Of a DNA stretch of 64,000 bases, positions 50,798 to 59,962 are shown piece by piece. Source of the stretch: Acidobacteriota bacterium (GTDB lineage Bacteria; Acidobacteriota; Terriglobia; Terriglobales; SCQP01). The position numbers and the translations under genes were made by a program. Below the pieces are notes generated by a model. That model saw only the letters and a list, made by a program, of their open reading frames with translations, was not told the DNA's origin and ran no database searches. Location: contig DAIDIE010000029.1 in the NCBI GenBank assembly GCA_027459505.1, positions 1 to 64,000 on the forward strand, given 5' to 3'. The first letter of the stretch is position 1; every line of letters begins with the position of its first letter.

Positions 50798-51853
50798 ATG
50801 AAGCGACTCTATCTACATCTACTGTTCGCTCTGTCGGCCTTGCTGCTGTTGCCCGTGCGGTCGTTCGCCCAAATGCAGGTATACGGCGCCTGGCTCTGCT
50901 CCAATGACTACTGCACCTGGGGTACGGTGCGAAACATGACTGATTTCGACAACGCCAATCACTGGCTGATTGATCGCGGTGATGGGTCTCCTTCGGTCAA
51001 TCTGGTGGTGCTGGCCTTTGTCGATCCTTTGAAACTCATGAACCTGACCACCGATTCCGGCGACAGCAATGGCATTCCGGTGGGGATGAATTCTCAGGTA
51101 GTCAGCTATTTCAACTCCCATAACGTGCGCGTGATGCTGGCGATTGGGGGCGCCACCTATACCTCCAACTGGGATAGCGCCTTGTCCACGAATCCTACCC
51201 AACTTGGACTCAATGCCGCCGCGGCGGCGAAGAGTCTGGGCGTGGGAATAGAAATCGATTACGAAAACACATCCAGCCCGAACCTGAACGGGCTGCAGGC
51301 GTTTGTGAGCGCCTATCGGTCGCAGATTCCGTACGACGCAACGGGAAGCAATCCGGCGGCGCGGCTAACCATTGATCTGGGCGCAGGAGACCGCTATCTG
51401 ACCATCCTGGCGAAGTACGCCGGGCAAAACTGGCTGACGACTTCCAACCCGGTGCTGGACTACGCCAACGCCATGGTTCCCAATAAGCAGCCGACGACCT
51501 CAGACGCGGAGACCGACTGGTCGCAGCACATCGACGGCTACAATGGGGTTCCGCCCTTGGCGCCGGCCAAATTGACGGGCTCGCTGTACATCGTGACCGG
51601 GCAAAGTCCGGCACCGGAGTGCAACGATTTCAGTGCCTCGCTGGAAGATTCCACTGGAAGCTTTGTGCAGAGCGTGGCGCCGGCCGGTGCTGGGACAACG
51701 GTGGGCATGCTGGGCTACATGTTTTGGGCGGCGGAGTGTCCCGCGGCGCACAAGATTTGTACCACGCCGCCGAATACCTGCGAGGGAGGGGTTGGCGTGG
51801 GCTCCAGCACCTATGCCATCCCTTACCCCATGCCCGCGCTGCGCCAGCAGTAG
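50798..51853 (+). CDS. Secreted GH18-like (chitinase-fold) protein
   Basis: 351 residues; ATG 50798 follows CCGGAGGAAAG. A signal peptide (LLFALSALLLLPVRSFA) leads into a TIM-barrel-like sequence: VNLVVLAFVDPLKL, NVRVMLAIGGATYTSNW (the SxGG-like strand 3) and GVGIEIDYEN (149-157), which corresponds to the GH18 DxxDxDxE motif with the general acid Glu156 and Asp154 kept but the first Asp replaced by Val and the second by Glu. Hydrolysis of chitin-like polymers is plausible but the substitutions reduce certainty. A strong terminator follows at 51869-51899. Confidence 0.75.
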   Translation: MKRLYLHLLFALSALLLLPVRSFAQMQVYGAWLCSNDYCTWGTVRNMTDFDNANHWLIDRGDGSPSVNLVVLAFVDPLKLMNLTTDSGDSNGIPVGMNSQVVSYFNSHNVRVMLAIGGATYTSNWDSALSTNPTQLGLNAAAAAKSLGVGIEIDYENTSSPNLNGLQAFVSAYRSQIPYDATGSNPAARLTIDLGAGDRYLTILAKYAGQNWLTTSNPVLDYANAMVPNKQPTTSDAETDWSQHIDGYNGVPPLAPAKLTGSLYIVTGQSPAPECNDFSASLEDSTGSFVQSVAPAGAGTTVGMLGYMFWAAECPAAHKICTTPPNTCEGGVGVGSSTYAIPYPMPALRQQ

Positions 51854-51868
51854 GCGATCAGCAATGCC

Positions 51869-51899
51869 AGAGGGCGGCTTGCGCCGCCCTCTTCTTTCT
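51869..51899 (+). terminator. Rho-independent terminator of the GH18-like gene
   Basis: Stem AGAGGGCGGC / GCCGCCCTCT with loop TTGC, followed by TCTTTCT. It lies between two convergent genes. Confidence 0.85.
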
Positions 51900-54129
51900 A
51901 TCGGGCGGCCGCCGTCCTGCGCAATGCGAGGTGGTAGATGTGGCGGTAGGCCAGTTCATTGCGCAGCACCGCCTGCACGTAAGCGCGCGTCTGTTGAAAC
52001 GGGATCGACTCGGTGAATTCGGCCGGGCTGGTGAAGTTGTTTTGCGCTAGCCACTGCTGCACGCGGTTGCCGCCGGCGTTGTAACCGGCAACGGCGTATT
52101 CGGGCGCGCGCGGGAACTGCACCATCAGGCTTTGCAACTCCGCCACCCCGAGCGGAATATTCATCTCCGGCCGCCTTAAGTCAGCGACTGAAACCCGTCG
52201 TACGTCGATAACGCGGCGGTGAAACTGCGCCGTGCCCAACAGCAACTGCATCAGGCCGATAGCGTGTGCCCGGGAAATTTCGGTCCGGTTGAAGAGCGAT
52301 TCCTGGCGTATGAGGCCGCCAATTAGGGCGGGATCAACGTCATTCTGTTGCGCCGCTCGCTCAATCAATTGGCGATAGGGAAAGGGATAGAGCAGGCGCC
52401 AGTCCCGGGTGGAGAGCGCAGAGTAGGGGAGACGCAGAAAATCGGGAACAGCACGCTCCATGAGCACAGCGCTCTCCGGGTAATTGCCCAAGGCGCGCTC
52501 CAATTCCGCCAGCGGGCGGGCCTCGGTCAGGCTGAGGCGATAGGGAAGCTGGCGCAATAATGGGAGCAGCACCACGCGGCCCTGTTGCCGCAAATAAGCG
52601 CTGGCGAACAGCCGAGCCCGGCTCAGCGTGGGGGCAAAACGCGCTGGCAACGGACGGCCGTGACTGGGCCCCGGGGCGGCGCGGAGACCCGCGGCGAAAG
52701 CCGGCAAGGTTTTCACGGCTGGGAGCCCATGCTGCAGGCGCGAGCGCGCCGCCAACTCGCCGAAGTAGGAGCCCGGGAACAAACGGGCCGCGGCTGACCA
52801 GCATTGAGCCGCCAAGTCATGTTCTCCGTGTCCATAGGCCCAAAGGCCACGCCAAAACAGGGCGTCGGGAACCGCTCCTCCATTTGGGTGATCGCTGATG
52901 TAGCGCTCCATGCGTGTCGGCGCGTCGGGCTGGTCGAGACGGTAGCTGAACCAGGCGGCACGCCATTCCGCAGTCGCGCCGGCGCTGGTGTCTGGAAACC
53001 AATCCGCCATTCGGTCAAAGTGCGCCTGAGCAAGCAGCAAGTCATTTTGCAGGAGGGCGTTGTCGGCCGCCTCCAATAAGCCATCCAGAAGCCAGCGGCT
53101 GTGCGGAGCCGTTTCCTGTAAGCGAACCAGGGAGCGCTGTACCTGTCCGAGATCGTTCAGGCGGCGGGCAATCCGCACCTGCAACTCCAAGGCCTGGGCG
53201 CGCTCTCCGCGCGTAAGCTCGTTGGCCGCCAGCAGCGCCTTCAGGCGAGCCGCTGGTTGGGCGCCGCCACCGGCGAGGAATTCCGCCCGCGCCTGCGCCA
53301 GGGTCAGCATGGCCTGTTCACCCGGCCAGAGTTGCGCGGCACGGTCAAAGCTGGCAGCGGCGTCGGCGTAGCGGCCGGCGCGCATAAACCCTTCCGCACG
53401 CTCTCGCCACTGCGTGCCGCTGGCTTGGGATAACGGATCGCTTCCAGTGAGTACGGTGATCCAGCGCTGTGCATCCGGAGCGCCCCAGGACGCGGGAAAC
53501 TCCCAGAACAGGCGCCGGTAGTACTGCAGAGCAAGTTGCTTTTGGCCCAACTGCCGCTCGGCTTCCGCAGCCATAAAAAGCGGTTCTGGACCGCTGATTC
53601 CGTTGCGATGCAGCGCGCTCAGCTCAACAGCCCAGTTCTTATTTGCCTGGGCGGCGCGGGCCAGCGTCCAAATGGCGCTGGTGATAAAAGGGCTTTCGGG
53701 ATAACGTCGGCCGAATGCGGTCAGCGTTTGTTCGGCCTCGGTCGTGTCGTGTGCCGCAAACTGCGCTTGTCCTAGCGTCCATGTGGCCGCGTCCGCGAGT
53801 GAGGCGCAGCGGCGCGCCGTATGCAACTCGCCGGCTATCGCACTCAGCCAACCGGGGGCATGGCTGACCCGCCGTGTCTCGCCTACCGCGAGAACGAAAT
53901 TGGCGAGACACTTGCGGGTGGGATTGTGGTCGTGTTTGGCGGAGGCCTGCAGCTGTGCCTTCGCCTGGGAAGAGCCGTTCTTGATCCAGGCACGCGCATC
54001 CGTGCGCGTCCAGGCAGGTGCGGAAGCGGCAATGGCGGGTGTGCAGGGACAAGTCGACCAGACCAGGATCAGGGCCGAACACAAAACGAAAGGGGTGGAC
54101 AAAGCATGACGGCGAAGCACTGGATTCAT
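51898..54129 (-). CDS. slt: Soluble lytic murein transglycosylase (Slt70-like)
   Basis: 743 residues from ATG 54129, with a signal peptide (TPFVLCSALILVWSTCPCTPAIA). Residues 40-540 are a superhelix of TPR-like helical repeats (for example RAEGFMRAGRYADAAASFDRAAQL). The C-terminal catalytic domain has NDVDPALIGGLIRQESLFN with the catalytic Glu in ES, HAIGLMQLLLGTAQ, and YAVAGYNAGGNRVQQWL. It cleaves peptidoglycan in the periplasm to 1,6-anhydro products. The first motif reads GLMQLL, as in the Slt family. It converges with the GH18-like gene. Confidence 0.93.
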   Translation of the reverse strand: MNPVLRRHALSTPFVLCSALILVWSTCPCTPAIAASAPAWTRTDARAWIKNGSSQAKAQLQASAKHDHNPTRKCLANFVLAVGETRRVSHAPGWLSAIAGELHTARRCASLADAATWTLGQAQFAAHDTTEAEQTLTAFGRRYPESPFITSAIWTLARAAQANKNWAVELSALHRNGISGPEPLFMAAEAERQLGQKQLALQYYRRLFWEFPASWGAPDAQRWITVLTGSDPLSQASGTQWRERAEGFMRAGRYADAAASFDRAAQLWPGEQAMLTLAQARAEFLAGGGAQPAARLKALLAANELTRGERAQALELQVRIARRLNDLGQVQRSLVRLQETAPHSRWLLDGLLEAADNALLQNDLLLAQAHFDRMADWFPDTSAGATAEWRAAWFSYRLDQPDAPTRMERYISDHPNGGAVPDALFWRGLWAYGHGEHDLAAQCWSAAARLFPGSYFGELAARSRLQHGLPAVKTLPAFAAGLRAAPGPSHGRPLPARFAPTLSRARLFASAYLRQQGRVVLLPLLRQLPYRLSLTEARPLAELERALGNYPESAVLMERAVPDFLRLPYSALSTRDWRLLYPFPYRQLIERAAQQNDVDPALIGGLIRQESLFNRTEISRAHAIGLMQLLLGTAQFHRRVIDVRRVSVADLRRPEMNIPLGVAELQSLMVQFPRAPEYAVAGYNAGGNRVQQWLAQNNFTSPAEFTESIPFQQTRAYVQAVLRNELAYRHIYHLALRRTAAAR

Positions 54130-54353
54130 GGTAGCGCGTTCCGGCATGAACCCCAAAAGGAGTGCTTGCTCGGCGGCTCGCGAACGGTAACGGGCCACTC
54201 CAGCCCAGGCACGCAAGCCGCTCCCGCGGGTGCCTGTCCCGGGGCGCCGCAAGCAGCATCTCGGCGGCGCTTGGCGTCTAATCGTCGGGCGGCCGGCGCT
54301 TGAGCTGCGGGGCGCACCGCTCGGTCCGGCTGATTCTGTTGGCCACGATCACC

Positions 54354-55463
54354 ATGCGCTTCGTCATTTTTGGACTCTCGTTGAGCTCATCCTGGGGCAA
54401 TGGGCATGCCACCACCCACCGCGCCCTGCTGCCGGCCCTGGCGGCGCGCGGGCATCGCATCGTCTTCTATGAAAAAGATGTGGACTACTACGCCCGCCGG
54501 CGCGATTTCGACCAAGTGTCTTACGCGGAGCTGCGCCTCTATCGCGCCTGGGAGGATATACGCCAACAAGCATTGGAGGAGGCTGCGAACGCCGACGTGG
54601 TTATCACCACATCTTTTTGTCCGTCGGGGTCGCGAATCCAGGAGGAATTGCTGTTGTTGCGTGAACGCCAGGGTGCGGCGGCCGGATTCCTCAACGCCTT
54701 TTACGATTTGGACACGCCGGTGACCATCGAAGGGCTGTCGGCGCGCAGCCCGGCCGTGCTCGACTACCTGCTGCCGCAGCACATCCCCCGCTTTGATCTC
54801 TATTTGAGCTTTACGGGCGGTCCCTTTCTGGAGAAAGTACGGCAACGCTGGGGAGCGCGGCGTGTGGCGCCGCTTTACCTTTGCATCGATCCGGAGGCTT
54901 ACCACACGGTTCAGCCCAGCCAGGAGTTCTACGCCGATCTCAGCTATCTCGGAACATATTCGCCAGACCGGCAGGAACGGCTGCAAGAATTTTTGTTGGG
55001 GCCGGCGGCTCTGCTGCCTGATCTGCGGTTTACGATCGCTGGATCCATGTATCCGCCAGACCTCTCGTGGCCGGATAACCTGCGGCGCTTTGATCACCTG
55101 AGCCCCACGCAACATCCGGCCTTTTATTGTTCTTCACGCTTTACTTTAAACATTACGCGCTCGCCGATGATCCGGGCGGGCTGGTCCCCGCAGGGGAGGT
55201 TGTTTGAAGCGGCACTTTGCGGTACGCCGATCGTCACCGATGGGTGGCCGGGGCTGGAGCAGTTCTTTGTTCCGGGACAAGAGATCGTTGTTGCCAGCAG
55301 CCATGAAGACGTGGTGCACTGCCTGCGCGAGATGACCGAGAGCAAGAGACGGGAGATGGCCAGGCGAGCCCGCCAAAAGGTGATCGAACGGCACACTGGC
55401 ACGCAGCGGGCGCGAGAACTGGAGGCGCTGGTGACGCAAACGGCCGCTGCACTGGCCAGCTAA
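54354..55463 (+). CDS. CgeB-like glycosyltransferase (GT-B)
   Basis: 369 residues from ATG 54354. RFVIFGLSLSSSWGNGHATT is a glycine-rich first strand and loop. The N-terminal half has ADVVITTSFCPSGSRIQEEL and FYDLDTPVTI. The C-terminal half has YADLSYLGTYSPDRQERLQE, PTQHPAFYCSSRFTLNITRS, GWSPQGRLFEAALCGTPIVT and EIVVASSHEDVVHCLREM, which is the CgeB/DUF3880-plus-GT1 pattern. The acceptor is unknown; no other sugar genes adjoin it. The 225 bp upstream hold no gene. Confidence 0.82.
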   Translation: MRFVIFGLSLSSSWGNGHATTHRALLPALAARGHRIVFYEKDVDYYARRRDFDQVSYAELRLYRAWEDIRQQALEEAANADVVITTSFCPSGSRIQEELLLLRERQGAAAGFLNAFYDLDTPVTIEGLSARSPAVLDYLLPQHIPRFDLYLSFTGGPFLEKVRQRWGARRVAPLYLCIDPEAYHTVQPSQEFYADLSYLGTYSPDRQERLQEFLLGPAALLPDLRFTIAGSMYPPDLSWPDNLRRFDHLSPTQHPAFYCSSRFTLNITRSPMIRAGWSPQGRLFEAALCGTPIVTDGWPGLEQFFVPGQEIVVASSHEDVVHCLREMTESKRREMARRARQKVIERHTGTQRARELEALVTQTAAALAS

Positions 55464-55702
55464 ACTCATCGGAGAACGACTCCACTGGCTGGCAATCTTC
55501 CGTACGCTGCTTTGACTCGATGCGTCGCTGGTGCTAAGGGGCGAACTATCCACCATAAGGCGAGCGCTAGGGTGAAAGGGCATGGGGCAGTCGCAAGCGT
55601 TGGCCGCGCTGGTAGCGTTGGCAGCCGCTGGTTTTGCGCCCCCCTCCCCTTGCAATGGACCCCGTTTGCAGTAGGATAAAGGCAAGCCGGGTGGGAGAGT
55701 TT

Positions 55703-57580
55703 ATGTTTTCAGGCACGCTTCGCTTCGCGGTCTGCCTTGCCCTGTCCGCTTTTTGCCTTTCGTGGCTGTGCGCACAATCGCCAGCCCCGCCTGCCGTCTT
55801 TCACGCCCAAACCACGTTGATTCAGGTTCCGGTATCGGTGCATGCGAAAAACGGGAGGACCGTACGCGGACTGCGAGCCGCCGATTTTCATGTGACTGTC
55901 GATGGGCGTCCGGTCAAGCTGGCGGCCGTGGACTTCGTGCAAAGTAGCGCTTCTGCCGACCCGCCTAGATTACCCGCGGGTTTTCATACCAATCTCTCCG
56001 CTGGGGCAGCGGCTGGCGATCATGTCATTTTGTTATTCGACTTTATGAATCTGGGCATGTCCCAGACGGGTGACGCGCTGTACGTGCAGCGTGCACTGCT
56101 GCGCCTGGTGAATTCGAGGCTGCCCCGCGACCAGGCCATCGCGATTTACGGGTTCATGCCATCGCTGACGCTCTTGCAACCGTTCACGACTGACCATGCC
56201 CTCATCTCCAGTCGCATAAAGGAATTAACGGAATGGTTGCTGCACCCGAACGTATTTTCCGTCGCCAACGATATGCGATCTCCAGTGCGCTCCAGTGTTG
56301 TACTGGGCGGAACGCCCAACACCCACTTCCTTAGTAGTGATGACGACGAGTGGCTGACCCACGGCTATTCCGAATATGACGTTTATCTGAACGAACGCGA
56401 CAGCACGTCACGCATGCAGGGGATCGAGACCCTGATCGCTCTGAAATCGCTGGCGCGGTTGTTTCGCGATGTGCCGGGTCATAAGACGGTGATCTGGTTG
56501 ACCGGAAATTTGCGGCCCTTGGGATTATCGCTGCGGTTGCTGCAGCCACCCCCCCCGGCGTACCTGATGGCCTTACCGGTTGCCAAGATGATTGCGGCGG
56601 AGAATAGTCCTCTGGCCAACAATCCAGCGCAGGGGCCGCATGCGCTGCCCTCTCCCGACTCGCCGAAGACCAGCCGTATGGAGCAGGTGATCGCCATGCT
56701 CAACGACGCCGACGTGAGTCTCTATCCGATGGACCTGCGGGGAGTGCAGGCCCCGGCGCCGGAAAAAATGGCGGTGAGTACCGTACGGGAAATGGTGAAA
56801 AGCAGCGCCAAGATGGCCAGTCTGAATGTGATGCAGATGATGGGGGATCGAACCGGTGGCGCCGCTTTGGTCGACAACGACTTTGGTCCCGAGACGATGC
56901 GCGCCATCCGTGACTGGTCGTCCTATTACATTTTGAGCTTTCCGCCTCCCGGCGGGAATCACGCAAAGAAGCCCAAACGGCACTCCATCCGGGTGAAAGT
57001 GGCGGCGAAAGATGTCCGGGTGCTGGCTCGCCACGAATATATCTACCGTCCAGAAACATACCTGCGAGATGACAAGACAGTAGCCAAAGACCTGAACTGG
57101 TCAGTTCAGACGCCAGTGGAAATCAACGCAATTCCTCTGGCGGTAACGACTGGTCAGGCTGAGGCGCCGCATGAGGCGACTTTGGGCAAGGCGAAGGCGA
57201 TGCTGAGCGACGTACCCTTTCAACTCCTGATTCCCCCTGATGCGCTTCTTCATGAGGGGCCAAACGGCGCCATCGTTGATTTCTCTATTCAGGTCGTTTT
57301 ACTGAACGCAAACCCTCTGTTGCCCAGCGAAGCCTACCGGCCTACACGATTCAAATTCCCCTTGAACTCCAGGCAGCTTGCGGTGTTTCGTAGTCAGGAC
57401 GTGGCTTACAAGGGAAAATTTCAGGGAGTTCCGGGTCAGGAATATTTTGCCCGTATTGCCGTGCGGGATAACCTCACCGGCAAAATGGGGACCATCTCAC
57501 AACGCGTTCGCATTTCCGGCTCGCAGCCAATGCGTAACCCGCTCCCGCAAAAGGTACTGCGCGATCAACCGGGGGATTGA
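55703..57580 (+). CDS. VWFA-related Acidobacterial domain protein
   Basis: 625 residues; ATG 55703 follows GGGAGAG. After a signal peptide (FAVCLALSAFCLSWLCAQ), VFHAQTTLIQVPVSVHAKNG and LRAADFHVTVDGRPVKLAAV form the beta-sandwich that precedes the VWA-like core (VILLFDFMNLGMSQTGDALY, HKTVIWLTGNLRPLGLSL, DVSLYPMDLRGV). This order defines the VWFA-related Acidobacterial domain. Residues 400-455 (SSYYILSFPPPGGNHAKKPKRHSIRV) close the core, and the last 150 residues form an extra beta-rich domain. Likely a cell-surface or periplasmic binding protein. It is a taxonomic marker for the phylum. Confidence 0.92.
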   Translation: MFSGTLRFAVCLALSAFCLSWLCAQSPAPPAVFHAQTTLIQVPVSVHAKNGRTVRGLRAADFHVTVDGRPVKLAAVDFVQSSASADPPRLPAGFHTNLSAGAAAGDHVILLFDFMNLGMSQTGDALYVQRALLRLVNSRLPRDQAIAIYGFMPSLTLLQPFTTDHALISSRIKELTEWLLHPNVFSVANDMRSPVRSSVVLGGTPNTHFLSSDDDEWLTHGYSEYDVYLNERDSTSRMQGIETLIALKSLARLFRDVPGHKTVIWLTGNLRPLGLSLRLLQPPPPAYLMALPVAKMIAAENSPLANNPAQGPHALPSPDSPKTSRMEQVIAMLNDADVSLYPMDLRGVQAPAPEKMAVSTVREMVKSSAKMASLNVMQMMGDRTGGAALVDNDFGPETMRAIRDWSSYYILSFPPPGGNHAKKPKRHSIRVKVAAKDVRVLARHEYIYRPETYLRDDKTVAKDLNWSVQTPVEINAIPLAVTTGQAEAPHEATLGKAKAMLSDVPFQLLIPPDALLHEGPNGAIVDFSIQVVLLNANPLLPSEAYRPTRFKFPLNSRQLAVFRSQDVAYKGKFQGVPGQEYFARIAVRDNLTGKMGTISQRVRISGSQPMRNPLPQKVLRDQPGD

Positions 57581-57610
57581 AGGGCTTTGGCCACCGGCAG
57601 GCGTCGAACT

Positions 57611-58279
57611 TCAGATCAATTTGCGTTGCAGGGCGTGCATGACCGCCTCCAGGCGGTTATGGGTGCGCAGTTTGCGATTGACGTGATGCAGGTGATTGCG
57701 CAGCGTCTGTAGACTGATGTTCAGCGAACCGGCAATGTGCTCGGCGGTTTTGCCCTCCGCGAATAGCCGCAAAATGTGGCGTTCACGTTGCGAAAGGGGC
57801 GACACGGGCGCTGGCTTGATCACAGGCAGGTGAGCTAACGGTTGCTCCAAGTTCCCGAGTTGCTGGGATAGTTCAAACATCTTGCGTGTCAGCTCTTCCG
57901 TCCGCTTCTGTTCACTAATATCGCGCGCCAGGTGGATGACCAGCGTGGATGCGTTGCGTTTATTTCTGCTGACCAGGGTGGATATATTCACCCAGCGTCG
58001 CTGGCCGGAGCGGGTCATGACGTTCATGTCGAAGTTGGGGATGGGCGTTTGCTGCCCGGCGCATTCCAGCACGCTGCAACCCTGATGGCAGACACGCGTT
58101 CCCAGCGTACCGGTCCCGCGTAGAACTTGCGCACAGCTTTTTCCGATGACCTGGTCCGCGCGATAGCCAAACAGCTGTTCTGCCGCCTTATTCCAGGAGC
58201 GGATCTCGCCCTGCTCGGAGAGGGCAAAGGCCGCGTCGGCGGTAGCATCCAGCAGCGCAAAGAGTTCGCGGTCAAGCAT
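57611..58279 (-). CDS. PAS domain LuxR-family regulator
   Basis: 222 residues. Residues 1-125 are a PAS domain (LFALLDATADAAFALSEQGE, IRSWNKAAEQLFGYRADQ, then VIHLARDISEQKR). A short coiled-coil (ELTRKMFELSQQLGNLEQ) leads to a C-terminal LuxR HTH: LSQRERHILRLFAEGKTAEH, then SLNISLQTLRNHLHHVNRKL. There is no receiver domain. CHQGCSVLEC gives three closely spaced Cys within PAS, which could sense redox state or bind metal. It faces the cupin, hemerythrin and sigma-like genes encoded further right on the same strand. Confidence 0.9.
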   Translation of the reverse strand: MLDRELFALLDATADAAFALSEQGEIRSWNKAAEQLFGYRADQVIGKSCAQVLRGTGTLGTRVCHQGCSVLECAGQQTPIPNFDMNVMTRSGQRRWVNISTLVSRNKRNASTLVIHLARDISEQKRTEELTRKMFELSQQLGNLEQPLAHLPVIKPAPVSPLSQRERHILRLFAEGKTAEHIAGSLNISLQTLRNHLHHVNRKLRTHNRLEAVMHALQRKLI

Positions 58280-58592
58280 GGCGGCAGGGCGCCAGTTGAT
58301 CGGGGGGCGTCCTCGACAGCCAGCATGACGCGAGGGCAGGGTACTTTGGAACGACTTATGTCACAAGGGCGAGGCTGGGTGGGAGGAAAGGAGCGGCACG
58401 GCCGCTTATATTCCACCCGCTTCGGTGTCCGGCCGAAGCTCACGGATGGTGGCCGCGCTTTACTAGTCGCCAGCGGTGCGGGACCTAGTAGGCAACCCCG
58501 CACTTCGGCCTGCGATCTCGAACTCGAAAGCAGTTCGACTCGGCACTGGCTCGTGAGGAGAGGGATCCCAGCGCCAGCCTCGGCGGGGAAAA
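58280..58592. repeat. Dispersed repeat, shorter copy of 1123-1495
   Basis: 58393-58555 matches the 1123-1495 region piecewise: CGGCACGGCCGCTT, TTCGGTGTCCGG, GAAGCTCACGGATGGTGGCC, CCAGCGGTGCGGGACCTA and GAACTCGAAAGCAGTTCGAC occur in the same order. It lacks the 40-bp tandem duplication and the hairpin-bearing insert found in the other copy. No gene is supported. Confidence 0.85.
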
Positions 58593-59108
58593 CTAATTCC
58601 AGACCGATTCGTCGCTACGCCAGTTCTCCGCCACCCGGGCGGAGAACTGTTTGGGGGGCTCGGGTGGCCAGGCAATGCTTAACAGGAAGGCGCTTTCCTC
58701 CAGGGCCTCGACGCGATGAGACAAGCGCGGATCCAACGCCAGGAGTTGGCCCACCTGCAGATCAAAGCTCTCACCGCTGAGCTGGACACGGAGGCTCCCT
58801 TGAATGCACTGGATGAACAGCGTTCCGCGGGTGCTGTGGGGGTGCAGGCATTCGCCTTTCCGCATCAAGGTCAGGACGAGCCGCAGGTCGTCATGTTTGA
58901 GCAGGGTCTTCGCGTTACGGCCATACTGCCAGGCAGGTTCGCGTCGCAGGCCCGCAATTTCCTCCTGCAAATCCAGAAGCATGAGGGAGGCCGTATTGGA
59001 GACCGGAATGCGTTGCGGGTGCCAGTGCTGAACTTGCGTCCCGGGTGACGGGAGCGTGCTCGGCGGCTGAAGAGTGGGAAATGGAAACAGGTTGGCATGT
59101 GCGCTCAT
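58593..59108 (-). CDS. Cupin-like protein
   Basis: 171 residues from ATG 59108, preceded by AAAGGAG 8 nt upstream. A cupin fold is suggested by LVLTLMRKGECLHPHSTRGT, IQCIQGSLRVQLSGESFDLQ, VGQLLALDPRLSHRVEALEE and FLLSIAWP. The metal-binding His pair (HPHS) and a later His (SHRVEA) are retained. The first 50 residues are Pro-rich and likely disordered. It is on the same strand as, and 48 bp downstream of, the hemerythrin gene, so co-expression is likely. Ligand unknown. Confidence 0.8.
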   Translation of the reverse strand: MSAHANLFPFPTLQPPSTLPSPGTQVQHWHPQRIPVSNTASLMLLDLQEEIAGLRREPAWQYGRNAKTLLKHDDLRLVLTLMRKGECLHPHSTRGTLFIQCIQGSLRVQLSGESFDLQVGQLLALDPRLSHRVEALEESAFLLSIAWPPEPPKQFSARVAENWRSDESVWN

Positions 59109-59156
59109 GGCGAAATCTCTCCTTTCATTCAAGAAACCGGATAGCGGGAGGCCGTA

Positions 59157-59732
59157 CTAAGCCAGGTGGAGTTGCGGCTCAGTACCGCACTGGGGGCACC
59201 CCTTCATGGCCTGTGTCAAATCTTCCAGAACCCGATGGGCTTCAATTCCTTTGCTGGCGGCGGCGTTCTGAATGCGGCTGGCGAGCAGTTGCTGGTCGCC
59301 GTCGGTGAGCAGCTTATCCGCCATAGGAAGCAGCAGGAAGTCTTCTTTCCAGATGTGCTCCGCGTAGGCTTCCGCAATGATATGTAAATATTCACGCAGA
59401 GTGTGTGTGACGCCGGCTGGGTTATTGGAATAAAGTTCAACTGCGCGCGCCAGATGGGTGACAAGGATATTAAGGCGGTGGGTTTCGTTCTCCAGCGCGC
59501 TGATCGGGCAACCCCCGGAGGGAACGCCGCGCGCGCGTAACAGGTTCAGCAGCCACTCTTCCTGTTCACGATGGTAGTCATGGTCGTAAACCTGCAGGAA
59601 GGCGACTACGCTTTGCAGGGCGGAAGCCGGCAGGAGTGTCCCGTTGTCCAACATTTCGGCAAACACCTCACAGGCCTTGGCCACGCGGCCAATGGTTTGG
59701 TGCTGATGCTCCAGTTCAGTTGTTGCTCTCAT
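59157..59732 (-). CDS. Hemerythrin/HHE cation-binding domain protein
   Basis: 191 residues. Helix-bundle His/Glu ligands are seen in ELEHQHQTIG, YDHDYHREQEEWLLNLL, ENETHRLNILVTHLARAVE and AYAEHIWKEDFLLLPMADKL, as in the HHE domain with a di-iron site. The C-terminus adds GCPQCGTEP, a CxxC that could bind zinc or sense redox. Such proteins bind oxygen, nitric oxide or repair iron-sulfur clusters. Likely in one transcript with the cupin gene. Ligand identity is inferred from pattern. Confidence 0.88.
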   Translation of the reverse strand: MRATTELEHQHQTIGRVAKACEVFAEMLDNGTLLPASALQSVVAFLQVYDHDYHREQEEWLLNLLRARGVPSGGCPISALENETHRLNILVTHLARAVELYSNNPAGVTHTLREYLHIIAEAYAEHIWKEDFLLLPMADKLLTDGDQQLLASRIQNAAASKGIEAHRVLEDLTQAMKGCPQCGTEPQLHLA

Positions 59733-59962
59733 CGCTTTACCCCCGATGTTCGACTTCTATTGCAGCGCCAAGCGGGTGGCGGCGCAATCCGCCATGTGTA
59801 CCAGTGCATGGCAGTTTTGTACCGGAAGCAAAGAGGCCGTCTGGGGTTTGCCGGAGCGGGGTTAATCGCCGGTGCGTTTGACGAGTTTTATCCTGACGCC
59901 ATCGCCAGCTTCAGCGGGAGGGTGGACGATGACCGCGTTTGGTGTTTGCCGAATGATACAGC